A stretch of 64,000 nucleotides of DNA from an uncultured Prevotella sp. (lineage in GTDB: Bacteria > Bacteroidota > Bacteroidia > Bacteroidales > Bacteroidaceae): NCBI GenBank assembly GCA_944319915.1, contig CALUEY010000006.1, forward strand, positions 1 to 64,000, in the 5' to 3' direction. The stretch's first letter is position 1. Every line of letters starts with the position of its first letter. The translations under genes and the position numbers were made by a program. The notes under the pieces were generated by a model. It searched no databases. It saw nothing but the letters and a program-made list of their open reading frames with translations, and was not told where the DNA came from. Below, piece after piece: positions 17,039-25,807 of this stretch.

Positions 17039-17490
17039 CGATAGCAGTAGACTTCGACGGAACGATAGTCACTGACAGATACCCCGGCATAGGCGACGAG
17101 ATTCCCTTTGCCACCGACACTCTCAAGATGCTCGCCAACGACCGCCACAGGCTCATACTATGGAGCGTGCGCGAAGGCGAGTTGCTCGACGAAGCCGTGC
17201 AGTGGTGCCACGAGCGGGGCGTGGAGTTCTGGGCCGTCAACCGCGACTACCCCGAGGAGACAATAAGCAACAACCCGCACTTCAGCCGCAAGCTGAAAGC
17301 CGACCTATTCATAGACGACCGCAGCCTCGGCGGCCTGCCCGACTGGGGCCAGATTTACCAGATGGTAAGCCAAGGCAAGACGTGGCGCGACATGCTCGAT
17401 GAGGCCGAGGCAGGAGGCACGGGCGTCCATGCCTCAGCCCACCAAGGGCAGGCCGCCGACAGGCGCAAGAAGAAGTGGTGGCAGCTGTAA
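17035..17490 (+). CDS. HAD-superfamily hydrolase-like protein, translationally coupled to the kinase
   Basis: 151 residues with the HAD motif I VDFDGTIV (D6, D8) near the start and a later DD pair (LFIDDRSLGG) that fits motif IV. It resembles the short BT_0820-type HAD proteins of Bacteroidota, with a C-terminal Lys/Trp tail (RRKKKWWQL). The start codon overlaps the stop of the Wzc-like gene by four bases, so the two are co-translated. A phosphatase role in dephosphorylating the Tyr tail or a sugar phosphate is a guess from context. Confidence 0.7.
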   Translation: MTIAVDFDGTIVTDRYPGIGDEIPFATDTLKMLANDRHRLILWSVREGELLDEAVQWCHERGVEFWAVNRDYPEETISNNPHFSRKLKADLFIDDRSLGGLPDWGQIYQMVSQGKTWRDMLDEAEAGGTGVHASAHQGQAADRRKKKWWQL

Positions 17491-17548
17491 GGCAATGCTG
17501 CCCCGCATCACAAAAGCCACGCTCCAACCGCATTTTGCCTCCAATATA

Positions 17549-17580
17549 TTTGGAGAATACAATTATTTTATATACTTTTG
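17549..17580 (+). promoter_or_regulatory. Consensus promoter of the ECF sigma gene
   Basis: TTTG at 17549-17552, 20 bp, TACTTTTG at 17573-17580: a full match to the housekeeping Bacteroidota promoter. The leader to ATG 17669 is about 80 nt. Confidence 0.7.
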
Positions 17581-17668
17581 CATTACAAACAACAATTCCA
17601 ATAACAAGCATCAAAACATTTAAGCCTATCGACGGAACGTTTACTTAATAACAAAAGGACAATTAAGT

Positions 17669-18268
17669 ATGATAAATTTCGGAAGTAAGACCGACGAAGA
17701 GTTGGCATTACTATACGTGGACGGAGACAACAAGGCTTTTGATGAGTTATTGGCGCGCAACCAGTCGAAGCTCTTCACATACATAATGTTCGTGGTAAGA
17801 GACCAGGAAACGGCCAACGACATCTTCCAAGACACGTTCGTGAAAGTCATAATGAAGCTGCAGGAAGGCAAGTACACCGACTCCGGCAAGTTCTCGTTGT
17901 GGGTCACGCGCATCGCCCACAACGTCATCATGGACTGGTATCGCCAAGGCAAGAACGAGCACATAGTGGAGATGGCCGAAGACAACGACCTAACCAACCT
18001 CCGCAGCGCATCGGTAATGGACGTATGCCGCGAGGAAGAGATAGTGAGCGAACAGGTGATGGCCGACGTGCGCCGCATGATGAATGCCCTGCCCGCCCCC
18101 CAGCGCGAGGTTGTATACATGCGATTCTACCAAGGCCTGTCGTTCAAGGAGATAGCCGAAATAACGGGCGTAAGCATCAACACCTCGCTCGGCCGTATGC
18201 GCTACGCCATCCTCAACCTGCGCCGCATGGCCCGCCTGCACAACATAACGCTCAGCGTTGGGGCTTGA
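17669..18268 (+). CDS. ECF-type RNA polymerase sigma factor
   Basis: 199 residues. Region 2 is seen at about 17-85 (AFDELLARNQSKLFTYIMFVVRD, DIFQDTFVKVIMKL) and region 4 at about 130-190 (LPAPQREVVYMRFYQGLS, FKEIAEITGVSINTSLGRM, a helix-turn-helix). There is no region 3, as usual for ECF factors. No anti-sigma (FecR or zinc anti-sigma) gene is adjacent and no SusC partner lies next to it, so it is an orphan here. It has its own consensus promoter. Confidence 0.9.
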   Translation: MINFGSKTDEELALLYVDGDNKAFDELLARNQSKLFTYIMFVVRDQETANDIFQDTFVKVIMKLQEGKYTDSGKFSLWVTRIAHNVIMDWYRQGKNEHIVEMAEDNDLTNLRSASVMDVCREEEIVSEQVMADVRRMMNALPAPQREVVYMRFYQGLSFKEIAEITGVSINTSLGRMRYAILNLRRMARLHNITLSVGA

Positions 18269-18334
18269 ATAGTGCAAGGCATGAATGCAATAAGAGCCGC
18301 ACTTGCCACAAGCCACATAACCACAACTTGACCA

Positions 18335-18389
18335 AACAGCCTTTGCCCCATGGCCGCCAGCCGAAAGACGCCATGAGACAAAGGCTGTT
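18335..18389. terminator. Hairpin between convergent sigma and DUF1848 genes
   Basis: AACAGCCTTTG (18335-18345) pairs with CAAAGGCTGTT (18379-18389); inside, CATGGC and GCCATG can extend the stem. No strong T-run, but the placement between convergent genes suits a terminator. The right arm touches the DUF1848 stop codon. Confidence 0.6.
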
Positions 18390-19459
18390 CACTTGCCCCG
18401 GCCAGCCAAGGCAACCAGACTTTCGCAGCCTGGTCTATGGCCCGCAATGTTCTTGCGCACCCGCTCTAGGCTCGCGTTGGCATAGCAGTATGCACAGAAA
18501 TGCCCACACGAGTCGTACATCCCGATGTCCTTGCTCACCATGCAGCCGCACGCCTTGCGCTGCCCCTTGTCCTTCATGTCGCGCCTTTCGGCAGGCAATT
18601 CGGGATAGTTGCCATACATATCGCGCTCGGGCAGCCTGCCTGTACGCAAGTAAAACACAAGCTCAAAGTCGTCGCCAAAGAGCCGCTCCATCAGTTCGCC
18701 ATCGATGCAGCGATTGTGCGTGATGCCGTAAGCCGACAGGTCAACGGCCTCGGCACACGTTGCCAGCTCCAGTTTCCAGCCCCGCTCCGCCCATGCACCG
18801 CGAAGCCGGGCCAACCCATAGGCCAGTTCAAGCCGCTGCGCCTCGCCAGGCTCGGCAGAAGCCACAGAGCCTTTGGCAAACACCCCGCTCCCGGCTGTAA
18901 GGTTGGCCTGCACCTTGCGATAGCCCGCCACATCGACAAAACTGAACACAAGCCGCTCCGTGCAGCCCTCAATCCTATTGCCTATCCGCCATATCCTGCC
19001 GAGAAGCTGTCGCGGCGTGAGCCTCGGCGTGACGATCAGCGGGTCGAACCGCCATACCACGCGCCCCGGCCCAATCATATCCGACAGCCGCCTGAACGTC
19101 TCCACCCGCTCTCCTATCGGCGGCACACACGGCTCAAAGCCCTCAGCCTCGTAGTCGTTGAGCGTAAACTGGAAGTAGTAGTGAATGCCGCGCTCGTCGA
19201 GCCTGTGCAGGTAAGGCAGCATTGGCGCCGGGTTCTTGGTCCAGAACACCACCACCTTGCACCGCTCAAACGACACATACATCGGCTTCCCGCTGAACGG
19301 GTTTACCCACACGCAGTAGCCCCTCTCAAGCCTGCGGAAGAACCATTCGGCATAAAACGCCGGAATGTCGGTAACCCTGCTGGCCGAGATTATCACCGGC
19401 GCAGCGGCCTCAACCCGCTCGCCGGAATCGGTAATGATATAGAATCCGCCTGCTGCCAT
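18389..19459 (-). CDS. DUF1848 family protein with C-terminal cysteine cluster
   Basis: 356 residues. The start (APVIISASRVTDIPAFYAEWF) and the C-terminal CGCMVSKDIGMYDSCGHFC-AYCYANAS block identify DUF1848. The four to five cysteines in the C-terminal block probably hold an iron-sulfur cluster, and the family is thought to be related to radical SAM/SPL-type photolyase enzymes; the reaction is unknown. The N-terminal part has a TIM-barrel-like pattern (VVVFWTKNPAPMLPYL, YYFQFTLNDYE). It stands alone between two terminators. Confidence 0.8.
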   Translation of the reverse strand: MAAGGFYIITDSGERVEAAAPVIISASRVTDIPAFYAEWFFRRLERGYCVWVNPFSGKPMYVSFERCKVVVFWTKNPAPMLPYLHRLDERGIHYYFQFTLNDYEAEGFEPCVPPIGERVETFRRLSDMIGPGRVVWRFDPLIVTPRLTPRQLLGRIWRIGNRIEGCTERLVFSFVDVAGYRKVQANLTAGSGVFAKGSVASAEPGEAQRLELAYGLARLRGAWAERGWKLELATCAEAVDLSAYGITHNRCIDGELMERLFGDDFELVFYLRTGRLPERDMYGNYPELPAERRDMKDKGQRKACGCMVSKDIGMYDSCGHFCAYCYANASLERVRKNIAGHRPGCESLVALAGRGK

Positions 19460-19528
19460 ACACTGACATCAGTTCAACTTTGAAACAAAAGGCTGGAAAA
19501 CGAAAGCAAACACGGATGAGAAAAACAA

Positions 19529-19573
19529 TAAAGCCCAATGCCGCAATAGCATTCTATTGCGCTGCATTGGGCT
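19529..19573 (-). terminator. Terminator of rpe
   Basis: GCCCAATGC (19533-19541) pairs with GCATTGGGC (19564-19572), with an inner GCAATAG/CTATTGC stem. On the minus strand it is followed by TTTATTGTTTTT. It lies just after the rpe stop codon. Confidence 0.8.
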
Positions 19574-19584
19574 GAAATGCATCC

Positions 19585-20244
19585 TCACACGGTGCGCCCC
19601 AAGGCCTTGAGGCTACAGATAGCCTGCTCAGGATGGGGGCTCTTGAACACATAGCTGCCGCTTACAAGCACATCGACACCAGCCGCCACGAGTCGCGGGG
19701 CGGTCTCGGCCTGCACCCCTCCGTCCACCTCTATGAGGGCTGTAGAGCCGCTCTCTGCAATGAGCCGGCGCAGCCGGCCCACCTTGGCAATGGTGTTCTC
19801 GATGAAGTCCTGCCCGCCGAAGCCCGGGTTCACGCTCATGAGCAGCACCATGTCGAGCTGCGCTATGATATCCTCGAGCATGGCCACGGGCGTGGTAGGG
19901 TTGAGCGTAACGCCCGCCTTCATGCCGGCATCGTGAATCTCCTGCACTGTTCGGTGCAGGTGGGTACACGCCTCATAGTGCACGTTCATCATCATCGCGC
20001 CGAGGCGCGCCGTCTGGCGTATGTAGTTCTCCGGGTGCACGATCATGAAATGCACGTCGAGCGGCTTGCGGCACGCGCGGGCCACGGCTTCCAGCACGGG
20101 GAAGCCAAACGATATGTTAGGCACGAACACGCCGTCCATCACGTCGAGGTGAAGCCAGTCGGCCTCACTGCGGTTAATCATCTCAATCTCGCTGTCGAGC
20201 CTTAGGAAGTCGGCTGCGAGCAGCGACGGTGAAACCATTGCCAT
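19585..20244 (-). CDS. rpe: Ribulose-phosphate 3-epimerase
   Basis: 219 residues, TIM barrel. Family signatures are SPSLLAADF at the start, HLDVMDGVFVPN with metal ligands, HFMIVHPENY, MSVNPGFGGQ and EVDGGV. It interconverts ribulose-5-phosphate and xylulose-5-phosphate in the pentose phosphate pathway. A 42-residue ORF begins upstream and ends 7 nt before this start codon, and fmt lies upstream of that; all are on the same strand. Confidence 0.95.
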   Translation of the reverse strand: MAMVSPSLLAADFLRLDSEIEMINRSEADWLHLDVMDGVFVPNISFGFPVLEAVARACRKPLDVHFMIVHPENYIRQTARLGAMMMNVHYEACTHLHRTVQEIHDAGMKAGVTLNPTTPVAMLEDIIAQLDMVLLMSVNPGFGGQDFIENTIAKVGRLRRLIAESGSTALIEVDGGVQAETAPRLVAAGVDVLVSGSYVFKSPHPEQAICSLKALGRTV

Positions 20245-20251
20245 GTCGTTG

Positions 20252-20380
20252 TCAGTTCAGGCAAAACGGTGCCTTGGAGCCGTCTGCCATTTTGATTACT
20301 TTGTAAGTGTAAGCTATATTCCTTATCAAATCAAGCGTGCGCTCGCTGGGATTCATGGCTTCTTGCGTAAAATACTTCAT
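20252..20380 (-). CDS. Small conserved Bacteroidales-type protein, 42 residues
   Basis: ATG at 20380, stop at 20254-20252. The peptide opens MKYFTQEAMNPSERTLDLIR, continues NIAYTYKVIKMADGSKAPFC and ends in LN. It resembles a short protein I have seen annotated as hypothetical in Bacteroides and Prevotella genomes. A strong AAAGGAG sequence sits 3 nt before the start, unusual in a phylum that rarely uses Shine-Dalgarno sites. It lies in the fmt-rpe gap and ends 7 nt before the rpe start, so it is probably co-transcribed. Function unknown. Confidence 0.65.
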   Translation of the reverse strand: MKYFTQEAMNPSERTLDLIRNIAYTYKVIKMADGSKAPFCLN

Positions 20381-20456
20381 AGGCTCCTTTCGTTTTATGT
20401 ACATTCTATCAAAGAAACGCCGAGAGCCTTGATTTATTATGCAGGAAGGCCACTAT

Positions 20457-21437
20457 TTATTCTACGCGGCATTCTTCAATGTCTTTCATGCCGTTGAGGA
20501 AGTCGGCCGAGTCCATGCGTTTCTTGCCAGCGGCCTGCAGCTCGCGCACCACCACGGCCTTGCCGTCGCCTGCCGCCACGGCCAACCTGCGCCCATGCCG
20601 CAACAGCGCGCCAGGGGCACAGTGGCAGTCGGCAAGCTCTGGCTCTACCGAATATATCTTCAGCACGGTGCGCTTGCCATCGGCACTGGTGAGCGTTGTC
20701 CACGCCCCGGGATGAGGGCTGAGGCCACGGACGAAGTTGCGCACGTCGCCCGCCGGCCTTTGCCACGATATCTCGCAAGTTTCCTTGAATATCTTTGGGG
20801 CGGGGTGCAACGCCTCGCCTGCGGCAGAAAGCTCCTCCTGCGGTATGGCGCGCGGATGGCCGTCGGCCTCAATTATCATCTGGAGAGTGCGCAAGCATAC
20901 CTTGGCACCGAGGTGCATCAGCCCCTCGTACACGTCGCCGGCATCGAAGTCGGGCCGTATGTCGAACGGCTCGCGCATTATCACGCGCCCAGTGTCGATT
21001 TCATGGTCGAGAAAGAATGTTGTTATGCCCGTGCGCGTCTCGCCGTTTATCACCGCCCAGTTGATGGGGGCAGCACCCCGGTACTGCGGCAATAGGGCCG
21101 CATGGACATTGAACGTGCCATACTCAGGCATGGCCCACACCACCTCGGGCAGCATCCTGAACGCCACCACCACCTGCAGGTTGGCTCCGTAAGAGCGCAG
21201 TTGCTCCACAAACTCAGGGTCTTTCATCTTCACTGGCTGCAACACCGGCAAGCCCACCGACTGCGCATACTGTTTTACAGCCGATGGCTGGAGCACGCTG
21301 CCGTGGCGGCCTACGGGCTTGTCGGGCTGCGTAACCACGGCCACCACGCTGTAACCGCCCTCCACCAAGGCCCGCAACGTTTCTACGGCGAACTCCGGCG
21401 TACCCATGAACACTATTTTCAGGTCTTGCTTCTCCAT
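20457..21437 (-). CDS. fmt: Methionyl-tRNA formyltransferase
   Basis: 326 residues. The formyltransferase domain has FMGTPEFAVETL near the start and the catalytic block HAALLPQYRGAAPINWAVINGE followed by TGITTFFLDHEIDTG; the C-terminal OB-like tRNA-binding domain follows from about 210 (SWQRPAGDVRNFVRGLSPHP). It formylates Met-tRNAfMet for initiation. It precedes the 42-residue ORF and rpe on the same strand. Confidence 0.95.
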   Translation of the reverse strand: MEKQDLKIVFMGTPEFAVETLRALVEGGYSVVAVVTQPDKPVGRHGSVLQPSAVKQYAQSVGLPVLQPVKMKDPEFVEQLRSYGANLQVVVAFRMLPEVVWAMPEYGTFNVHAALLPQYRGAAPINWAVINGETRTGITTFFLDHEIDTGRVIMREPFDIRPDFDAGDVYEGLMHLGAKVCLRTLQMIIEADGHPRAIPQEELSAAGEALHPAPKIFKETCEISWQRPAGDVRNFVRGLSPHPGAWTTLTSADGKRTVLKIYSVEPELADCHCAPGALLRHGRRLAVAAGDGKAVVVRELQAAGKKRMDSADFLNGMKDIEECRVE

Positions 21438-21546
21438 TGCTCAATATCTGTCATAACCATAATGCCAGCCACGCACCGCTACCCTACGCACGGCAAGGCA
21501 AGGCGCAGCCAACTATTAACTTATAATTTTTAACTTTTAATTTCCA

Positions 21547-23355
21547 TCAGTCCTCGCTCATGTCGGCCACCATCTTGCGGTACATGCCGTACATCTTCTG
21601 CCGCGAGATGTAGCCCTTCAAGTGGCCGTCGGCATCGAGCACAGGCAGCCAGTCGGCATGAGTGCGGTCGAAGGCAGCCATCACCCCGGCCATCGGCTCG
21701 TCGTCGCGCAGTGTGGCGGCGGGCGGAGCCATGAGCTGTGCAGCCGTGAAGTGGTGGTACAGTTCGGTGCGGAACACCACGTGGCGTATGCGCGTTATGT
21801 AGATTTCGCCGAGCAAGTTGCCCGCCGCATCGAGCACCGGCAGGAAGCTGTTGCGGCTGCGGCTGATCTTGTGTACTATGGTACTAAGCTCCATGTCGGG
21901 CGCCACGGCCGTGTAGTCGCGGTCTATCACGCTGTCGAGGCTCATCAGCGTGAGTATAGCGTGGTCAGTGTGGTGGGTTATCAGCTTGCCCTGGCGCGCC
22001 AGCCGCATGCCGTAGATGCTGTGCGGCTCAAAGATTATAATGGTGAGGTAAGAGCACACGCTCACTATCATCAGCGGCAGGAAGAGGGCGTAGCCTCCCG
22101 TTATCTCGGCTATGAGGAATATGCCTGTGAGCGGGGCGTGCATCACCCCCGACATCACCCCGGCCATGCCGAGCAGCGCGAAGTTCTTCTCAGGCACATA
22201 CACGCCCACCTCATACATATTCCACAGCCGCGCGAAGAGGAAGCCGCAGAAGCAGCCCACGAAGAGGCTCGGGGCGAACGTACCGCCGCAGCCGCCCCCA
22301 CCGTTGGTGGCCGAGGTGGCAAACACCTTGGTAAGGAGCACGAGCAGGCCGTAGACCACGAGCAGGTTGCCGTGGCCGGAGAAGAGCGAGTTGTGCATGA
22401 TGCCGTTCCAGTCGGCCTCCGTAGAGCCGCCCAGCAGCAGGTTTATGTCGTGGTATCCCTCACCGAAAAGCGACGGGAAGAAGAAGATGAGCAGGCTCAG
22501 CATGCTGCCGCCTATGAGCAGCTTTACATAGGGTTTGTCATTGAAGCGGGCGAACATATCCTCACAGAGCGTCATGGCGCGGATGAAGTAGAGGCTCACC
22601 AGGCCGCAGGCTATGCCCAGCAGTATGTTGGCAGGCACCCGCTCCACCGTCCACGGCGCGTCGAGCTGGAAGGTGAAGAGGGCCGTGGAGCCGCTGAAGA
22701 TGTAAGTGAAGCACGTGGCCGTGACGCATGATATGAGTATCGGCAGGAGCGAAGCCATGGTAAGGTCAATCATCAGCACCTCGAGCGTGAACACGAGGCC
22801 CGCTATCGGGGCCTTGAATATGCCCGCTATGGCCCCTGCCGCGCCGCAGCCCACAAGCAGCATGAGGGTCTTGTTGTCCATCTTGAACAGCTTGCCGAGG
22901 TTGGAGCCTATGGCAGAGCCGGTGAGCACGATTGGCGCCTCGGCGCCGACTGAGCCGCCAAAGCCGATGGTTATGGCCGAGGCTATGACCGACGACCAGC
23001 AGTTGTGGCCCCTGAGGCGGCTGCGCTTGCTGCTGATGGCGTAGAGTATGCGCGTTATTCCGTGGCTGATGTTGTCCTTTACGATGTATTTCACGAAAAG
23101 GGCCGTAAGGTAAATGCCCACGACGGGGTAGACAAGGTAGAGCCAGTTGGCCGACCGCTTGTTGAACGAACTGGTGAGCAGCATGGCTATCTGCCCTATC
23201 ATCCAGTGCAGCAGGAACGCCGCCACGGCACAGAAGAAGCCCACGGCCAGCGCGAGCACGAGTATGAACGTGCGCTCGCTGACGTGCTTCTCGCGCCATT
23301 CGAGCAGTCTCTGGAACGCCGTCTGCCCCCCGGCGGCTATAGCCTTGCCCGTCAT
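21547..23355 (-). CDS. ClC-family chloride channel/antiporter with two CBS domains
   Basis: 602 residues with about ten hydrophobic segments. The ClC selectivity block GGSVGAEAP lies at 133-141 with the gating glutamate E139, and GGGGCGGTFAPSLFVG matches the GxFxP loop. The classical GSGIP loop of the first half is not obvious. Two CBS domains occupy the C-terminal 130 residues (VIDRDYTAVAPDMELSTIV; MAGVMAAFDRTHADWLPVLD), likely binding nucleotides. It probably moves chloride or another anion across the inner membrane. The start overlaps the tsaC stop by 4 nt. Confidence 0.85.
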   Translation of the reverse strand: MTGKAIAAGGQTAFQRLLEWREKHVSERTFILVLALAVGFFCAVAAFLLHWMIGQIAMLLTSSFNKRSANWLYLVYPVVGIYLTALFVKYIVKDNISHGITRILYAISSKRSRLRGHNCWSSVIASAITIGFGGSVGAEAPIVLTGSAIGSNLGKLFKMDNKTLMLLVGCGAAGAIAGIFKAPIAGLVFTLEVLMIDLTMASLLPILISCVTATCFTYIFSGSTALFTFQLDAPWTVERVPANILLGIACGLVSLYFIRAMTLCEDMFARFNDKPYVKLLIGGSMLSLLIFFFPSLFGEGYHDINLLLGGSTEADWNGIMHNSLFSGHGNLLVVYGLLVLLTKVFATSATNGGGGCGGTFAPSLFVGCFCGFLFARLWNMYEVGVYVPEKNFALLGMAGVMSGVMHAPLTGIFLIAEITGGYALFLPLMIVSVCSYLTIIIFEPHSIYGMRLARQGKLITHHTDHAILTLMSLDSVIDRDYTAVAPDMELSTIVHKISRSRNSFLPVLDAAGNLLGEIYITRIRHVVFRTELYHHFTAAQLMAPPAATLRDDEPMAGVMAAFDRTHADWLPVLDADGHLKGYISRQKMYGMYRKMVADMSED

Positions 23356-23921
23356 TGCCTTATTATGTCTACCTCTCCATTCATCTTAAGGCGCACAATG
23401 CTCGACGGCTTGTGCGGCTTGTGCTCCTGGCGGCGGCTCCAGCACACGTAGTCTACGGCCTCGATAAGCTCGGGGGCTATGTCGCAGTAGTTCTGCGCGG
23501 CAGGCTGGCCTGAGATGTTGGCCGAGGTAGAGACGATGGCTTTTTGGAAACGGTAGCACAGCTGCTTGGAGAAAGGCTCGCTGGTGATGCGCAGCGCCAC
23601 ACTGCCGTCGGTGGCAATGAGGTTTGGCGCCAGCCCCGTGGCCCCGTCGAGGATGACGGTGAGCGGGCGCTCGGCGCAGTCGATGAGCTGCCAGGCCACC
23701 TCAGGTACGTTGCGCACGTAGCGCTGCAGGCGCGCGTCGCTGTCCACGAGGCATATCATGGCCTTCGAGTCGGAGCGCTGCTTTATGGCATACACCTTGG
23801 CCACGGCCTCGGGGTTGGTGGCGTCGCAGCCTATTCCCCACACGGTGTCGGTGGGATAGAGTATCACGCCGCCGTTCCTCATCGTCTCCACGGCGCGCCT
23901 TATGTCTTCTTCCTGTGTCAT
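23352..23921 (-). CDS. tsaC: Threonylcarbamoyl-AMP synthase (Sua5/YrdC/YciO)
   Basis: 189 residues of the YrdC domain. GGVILYPTDTVWGIGCDATN is the nucleotide-binding opening, KQRSDSKAMICLV carries the K-x-R-x(3)-K cluster, and SEPFSKQLCYRF with IVSTSANISGQPA closes the fold. It makes L-threonylcarbamoyl-AMP for t6A37 of ANN-decoding tRNAs. It is shorter than Sua5, which has an extra domain; YciO-like paralogues exist, so the assignment is at family level. It is translationally coupled to the ClC gene downstream. Confidence 0.85.
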   Translation of the reverse strand: MTQEEDIRRAVETMRNGGVILYPTDTVWGIGCDATNPEAVAKVYAIKQRSDSKAMICLVDSDARLQRYVRNVPEVAWQLIDCAERPLTVILDGATGLAPNLIATDGSVALRITSEPFSKQLCYRFQKAIVSTSANISGQPAAQNYCDIAPELIEAVDYVCWSRRQEHKPHKPSSIVRLKMNGEVDIIRQ

Positions 23922-24029
23922 TTCCTTATACCTTTCTTTTTATCGTTTTCTGCCAGCCGCTGCCCGGCGTTGGAGCCATCGGCGGCTTGGTTTTGTAATC
24001 ATTTTTGACGCCTGACGCAATCACCTGGG

Positions 24030-24172
24030 CCTCAACAAGTTGCAATATGGGCCGTTTGACAGTGCCAAACAGGCCGTATTGCAGAGCTAAACGGGCCGTT
24101 CTACATCGCAAAACGGCCTGTTCTGCAAGACCGTATGCCAGCAGGCGGACCACAAGGCGGCCGATGTAAATA
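24030..24172 (+). repeat. 22-bp unit intergenic array, copy B (the most regular)
   Basis: Four exact 22-bp units at 24039-24060, 24061-24082, 24083-24104 and 24105-24126. Each has a variable 5-6 bp followed by a core like CTAAACGGGCCGTTCTAC. The left flank CAACAAGTTGC and right flank GGCCGATGTAAATATA match copies A and D. It fills the gap of about 300 bp between tsaC and prfC, with nothing else seen there. Its orientation on the plus strand is the same as the other copies. Confidence 0.8.
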
Positions 24173-24229
24173 TATTTCGCACGCGGACGCCACGGACGCC
24201 CCGGCCCTTGCGCCCCGGGCTCGTGGCGG

Positions 24230-25798
24230 TCAGAACTCGCTGGTGAAGTGGAACTTGATGTGCTTGAAGTCTTCCTGCGCCATGCTGAGCACGTAGCCGC
24301 TGTCGGCCAGGAACACATCGCGGCCATCCTTGTCCTTGGCCATGTACTGGTACTTGCGCTTCTTGAAGTTGTCAAGCTCCGCCTCGTCGTCGCTCTCTAT
24401 CCAGCAAGCCTTGTAGAGATGCACCGGCTCCCAACGGCACTTGGCGTTGTATTCGTTCTCAAGGCGGTACTGTATCACCTCAAACTGGAGCTGGCCCACG
24501 GTGCCGATTATCTTGCGCCCGTTGAACTGGTTGACAAAGAGCTGGGCCACGCCCTCGTCCATCAGCTGGTCGATGCCTTTCTGCAGCTGCTTCGCCTTCA
24601 TCGGGTCGTCGTTCTCTATGTACTTGAACATCTCCGGCGAGAAGCTTGGCAGCCCACGGAAGTGGAGCTGCTCGCCCTCGGTTAGGGTGTCGCCTATCTT
24701 GAATATGCCGTTGTCGGGCAGGCCTACGATGTCGCCCGGCCAGGCCTCGTCGATGGTGCTCTTGCGCTGCGCCATGAACTGCGTGGGCGAGGAGAAGCGC
24801 ACCGTCTTGCCCAGCCTCACGTGAAGGTAGGGCTGGTTGCGCACGAACTTGCCACTGCACACCTTGCAGAAGGCTATGCACGAGCGGTGGTTGGGGTCTA
24901 TGTTGGCCGTTATCTTGAAGATGAAGCCCGTGAACTTGGGTTCCTCGGGGCTTACCATACGCTCCTCGGCCTTGGTCTGGCGTGGGCTTGGGGCTATCTT
25001 TACGAAGCAGTTGAGCAGCTCCTGCACGCCGAAGTTGTTGAGGGCTGAGCCGAAGAACACGGGCGCCACCTCGGCTGCGCGGTAGTCATCTACGCTGAAT
25101 TCGGGGTAAACGCCGTCGACAAGCTCCAGGTCGTCGCGCAGCTTCTGCGCGTCGGCAGCGCCCACGCGCTCGTCAAGCTCGCTGCCGGAGATGTCTACCT
25201 CCACCTTGTCGGTCACCCTCTGCTTGTCGGGGGTGAACAGGTCGAGCTTTCCCTCGTATATGTTGTACACACCCTTGAAGCGTTGCCCCTGGTTGATGGG
25301 CCACGACAGCGGCCTCACCTTTATCTCAAGCTCCTTCTCAAGCTCGTCGAGCAGGTCGAACGGGTCGCGTCCCTCGCGGTCCATCTTGTTCACGAAGATT
25401 ATCACGGGGGTGTTTCTCATGCGGCAAACTGTCATGAGCTTGCGCGTCTGCGTCTCCACTCCCTTGGCGCTGTCAACCACGATGATGGCCGAGTCCACGG
25501 CAGTCAGCGTTCGGTAAGTGTCCTCGGCGAAGTCCTGGTGGCCGGGGGTGTCGAGTATGTTTACCTTGTAGCCCTCGTAGTCGAACTCCATCACCGAGGT
25601 GGAGACGGATATTCCGCGCTGCTTCTCGATGTCCATCCAGTCGGACGTGGCCGTCTTCCGTATCTTGTTGCTCTTCACCGCGCCGGCCACTTGTATCTGC
25701 CCTCCGAAGAGAAGGAACTTCTCGGTGAGCGTGGTCTTTCCGGCGTCGGGGTGCGAGATGATGGCGAATGTACGCCTTCTTTCTATCTCTTGGTTCAT
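24230..25798 (-). CDS. prfC: Peptide chain release factor 3
   Basis: 522 residues, a translational GTPase. P-loop SHPDAGKT (K21), switch region [20 protein letters not shown] (G3) and NKMD (G4) are all present, and the RF3-specific domains follow, including [17 protein letters not shown] and [14 protein letters not shown]. It recycles RF1/RF2 after termination. It is the last gene of a minus-strand run LysE exporter - DUF4924 - rfbD - prfC with small gaps. Confidence 0.95.
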   Translation of the reverse strand: MNQEIERRRTFAIISHPDAGKTTLTEKFLLFGGQIQVAGAVKSNKIRKTATSDWMDIEKQRGISVSTSVMEFDYEGYKVNILDTPGHQDFAEDTYRTLTAVDSAIIVVDSAKGVETQTRKLMTVCRMRNTPVIIFVNKMDREGRDPFDLLDELEKELEIKVRPLSWPINQGQRFKGVYNIYEGKLDLFTPDKQRVTDKVEVDISGSELDERVGAADAQKLRDDLELVDGVYPEFSVDDYRAAEVAPVFFGSALNNFGVQELLNCFVKIAPSPRQTKAEERMVSPEEPKFTGFIFKITANIDPNHRSCIAFCKVCSGKFVRNQPYLHVRLGKTVRFSSPTQFMAQRKSTIDEAWPGDIVGLPDNGIFKIGDTLTEGEQLHFRGLPSFSPEMFKYIENDDPMKAKQLQKGIDQLMDEGVAQLFVNQFNGRKIIGTVGQLQFEVIQYRLENEYNAKCRWEPVHLYKACWIESDDEAELDNFKKRKYQYMAKDKDGRDVFLADSGYVLSMAQEDFKHIKFHFTSEF

Positions 25799-25807
25799 AA
25801 ATCAGTG

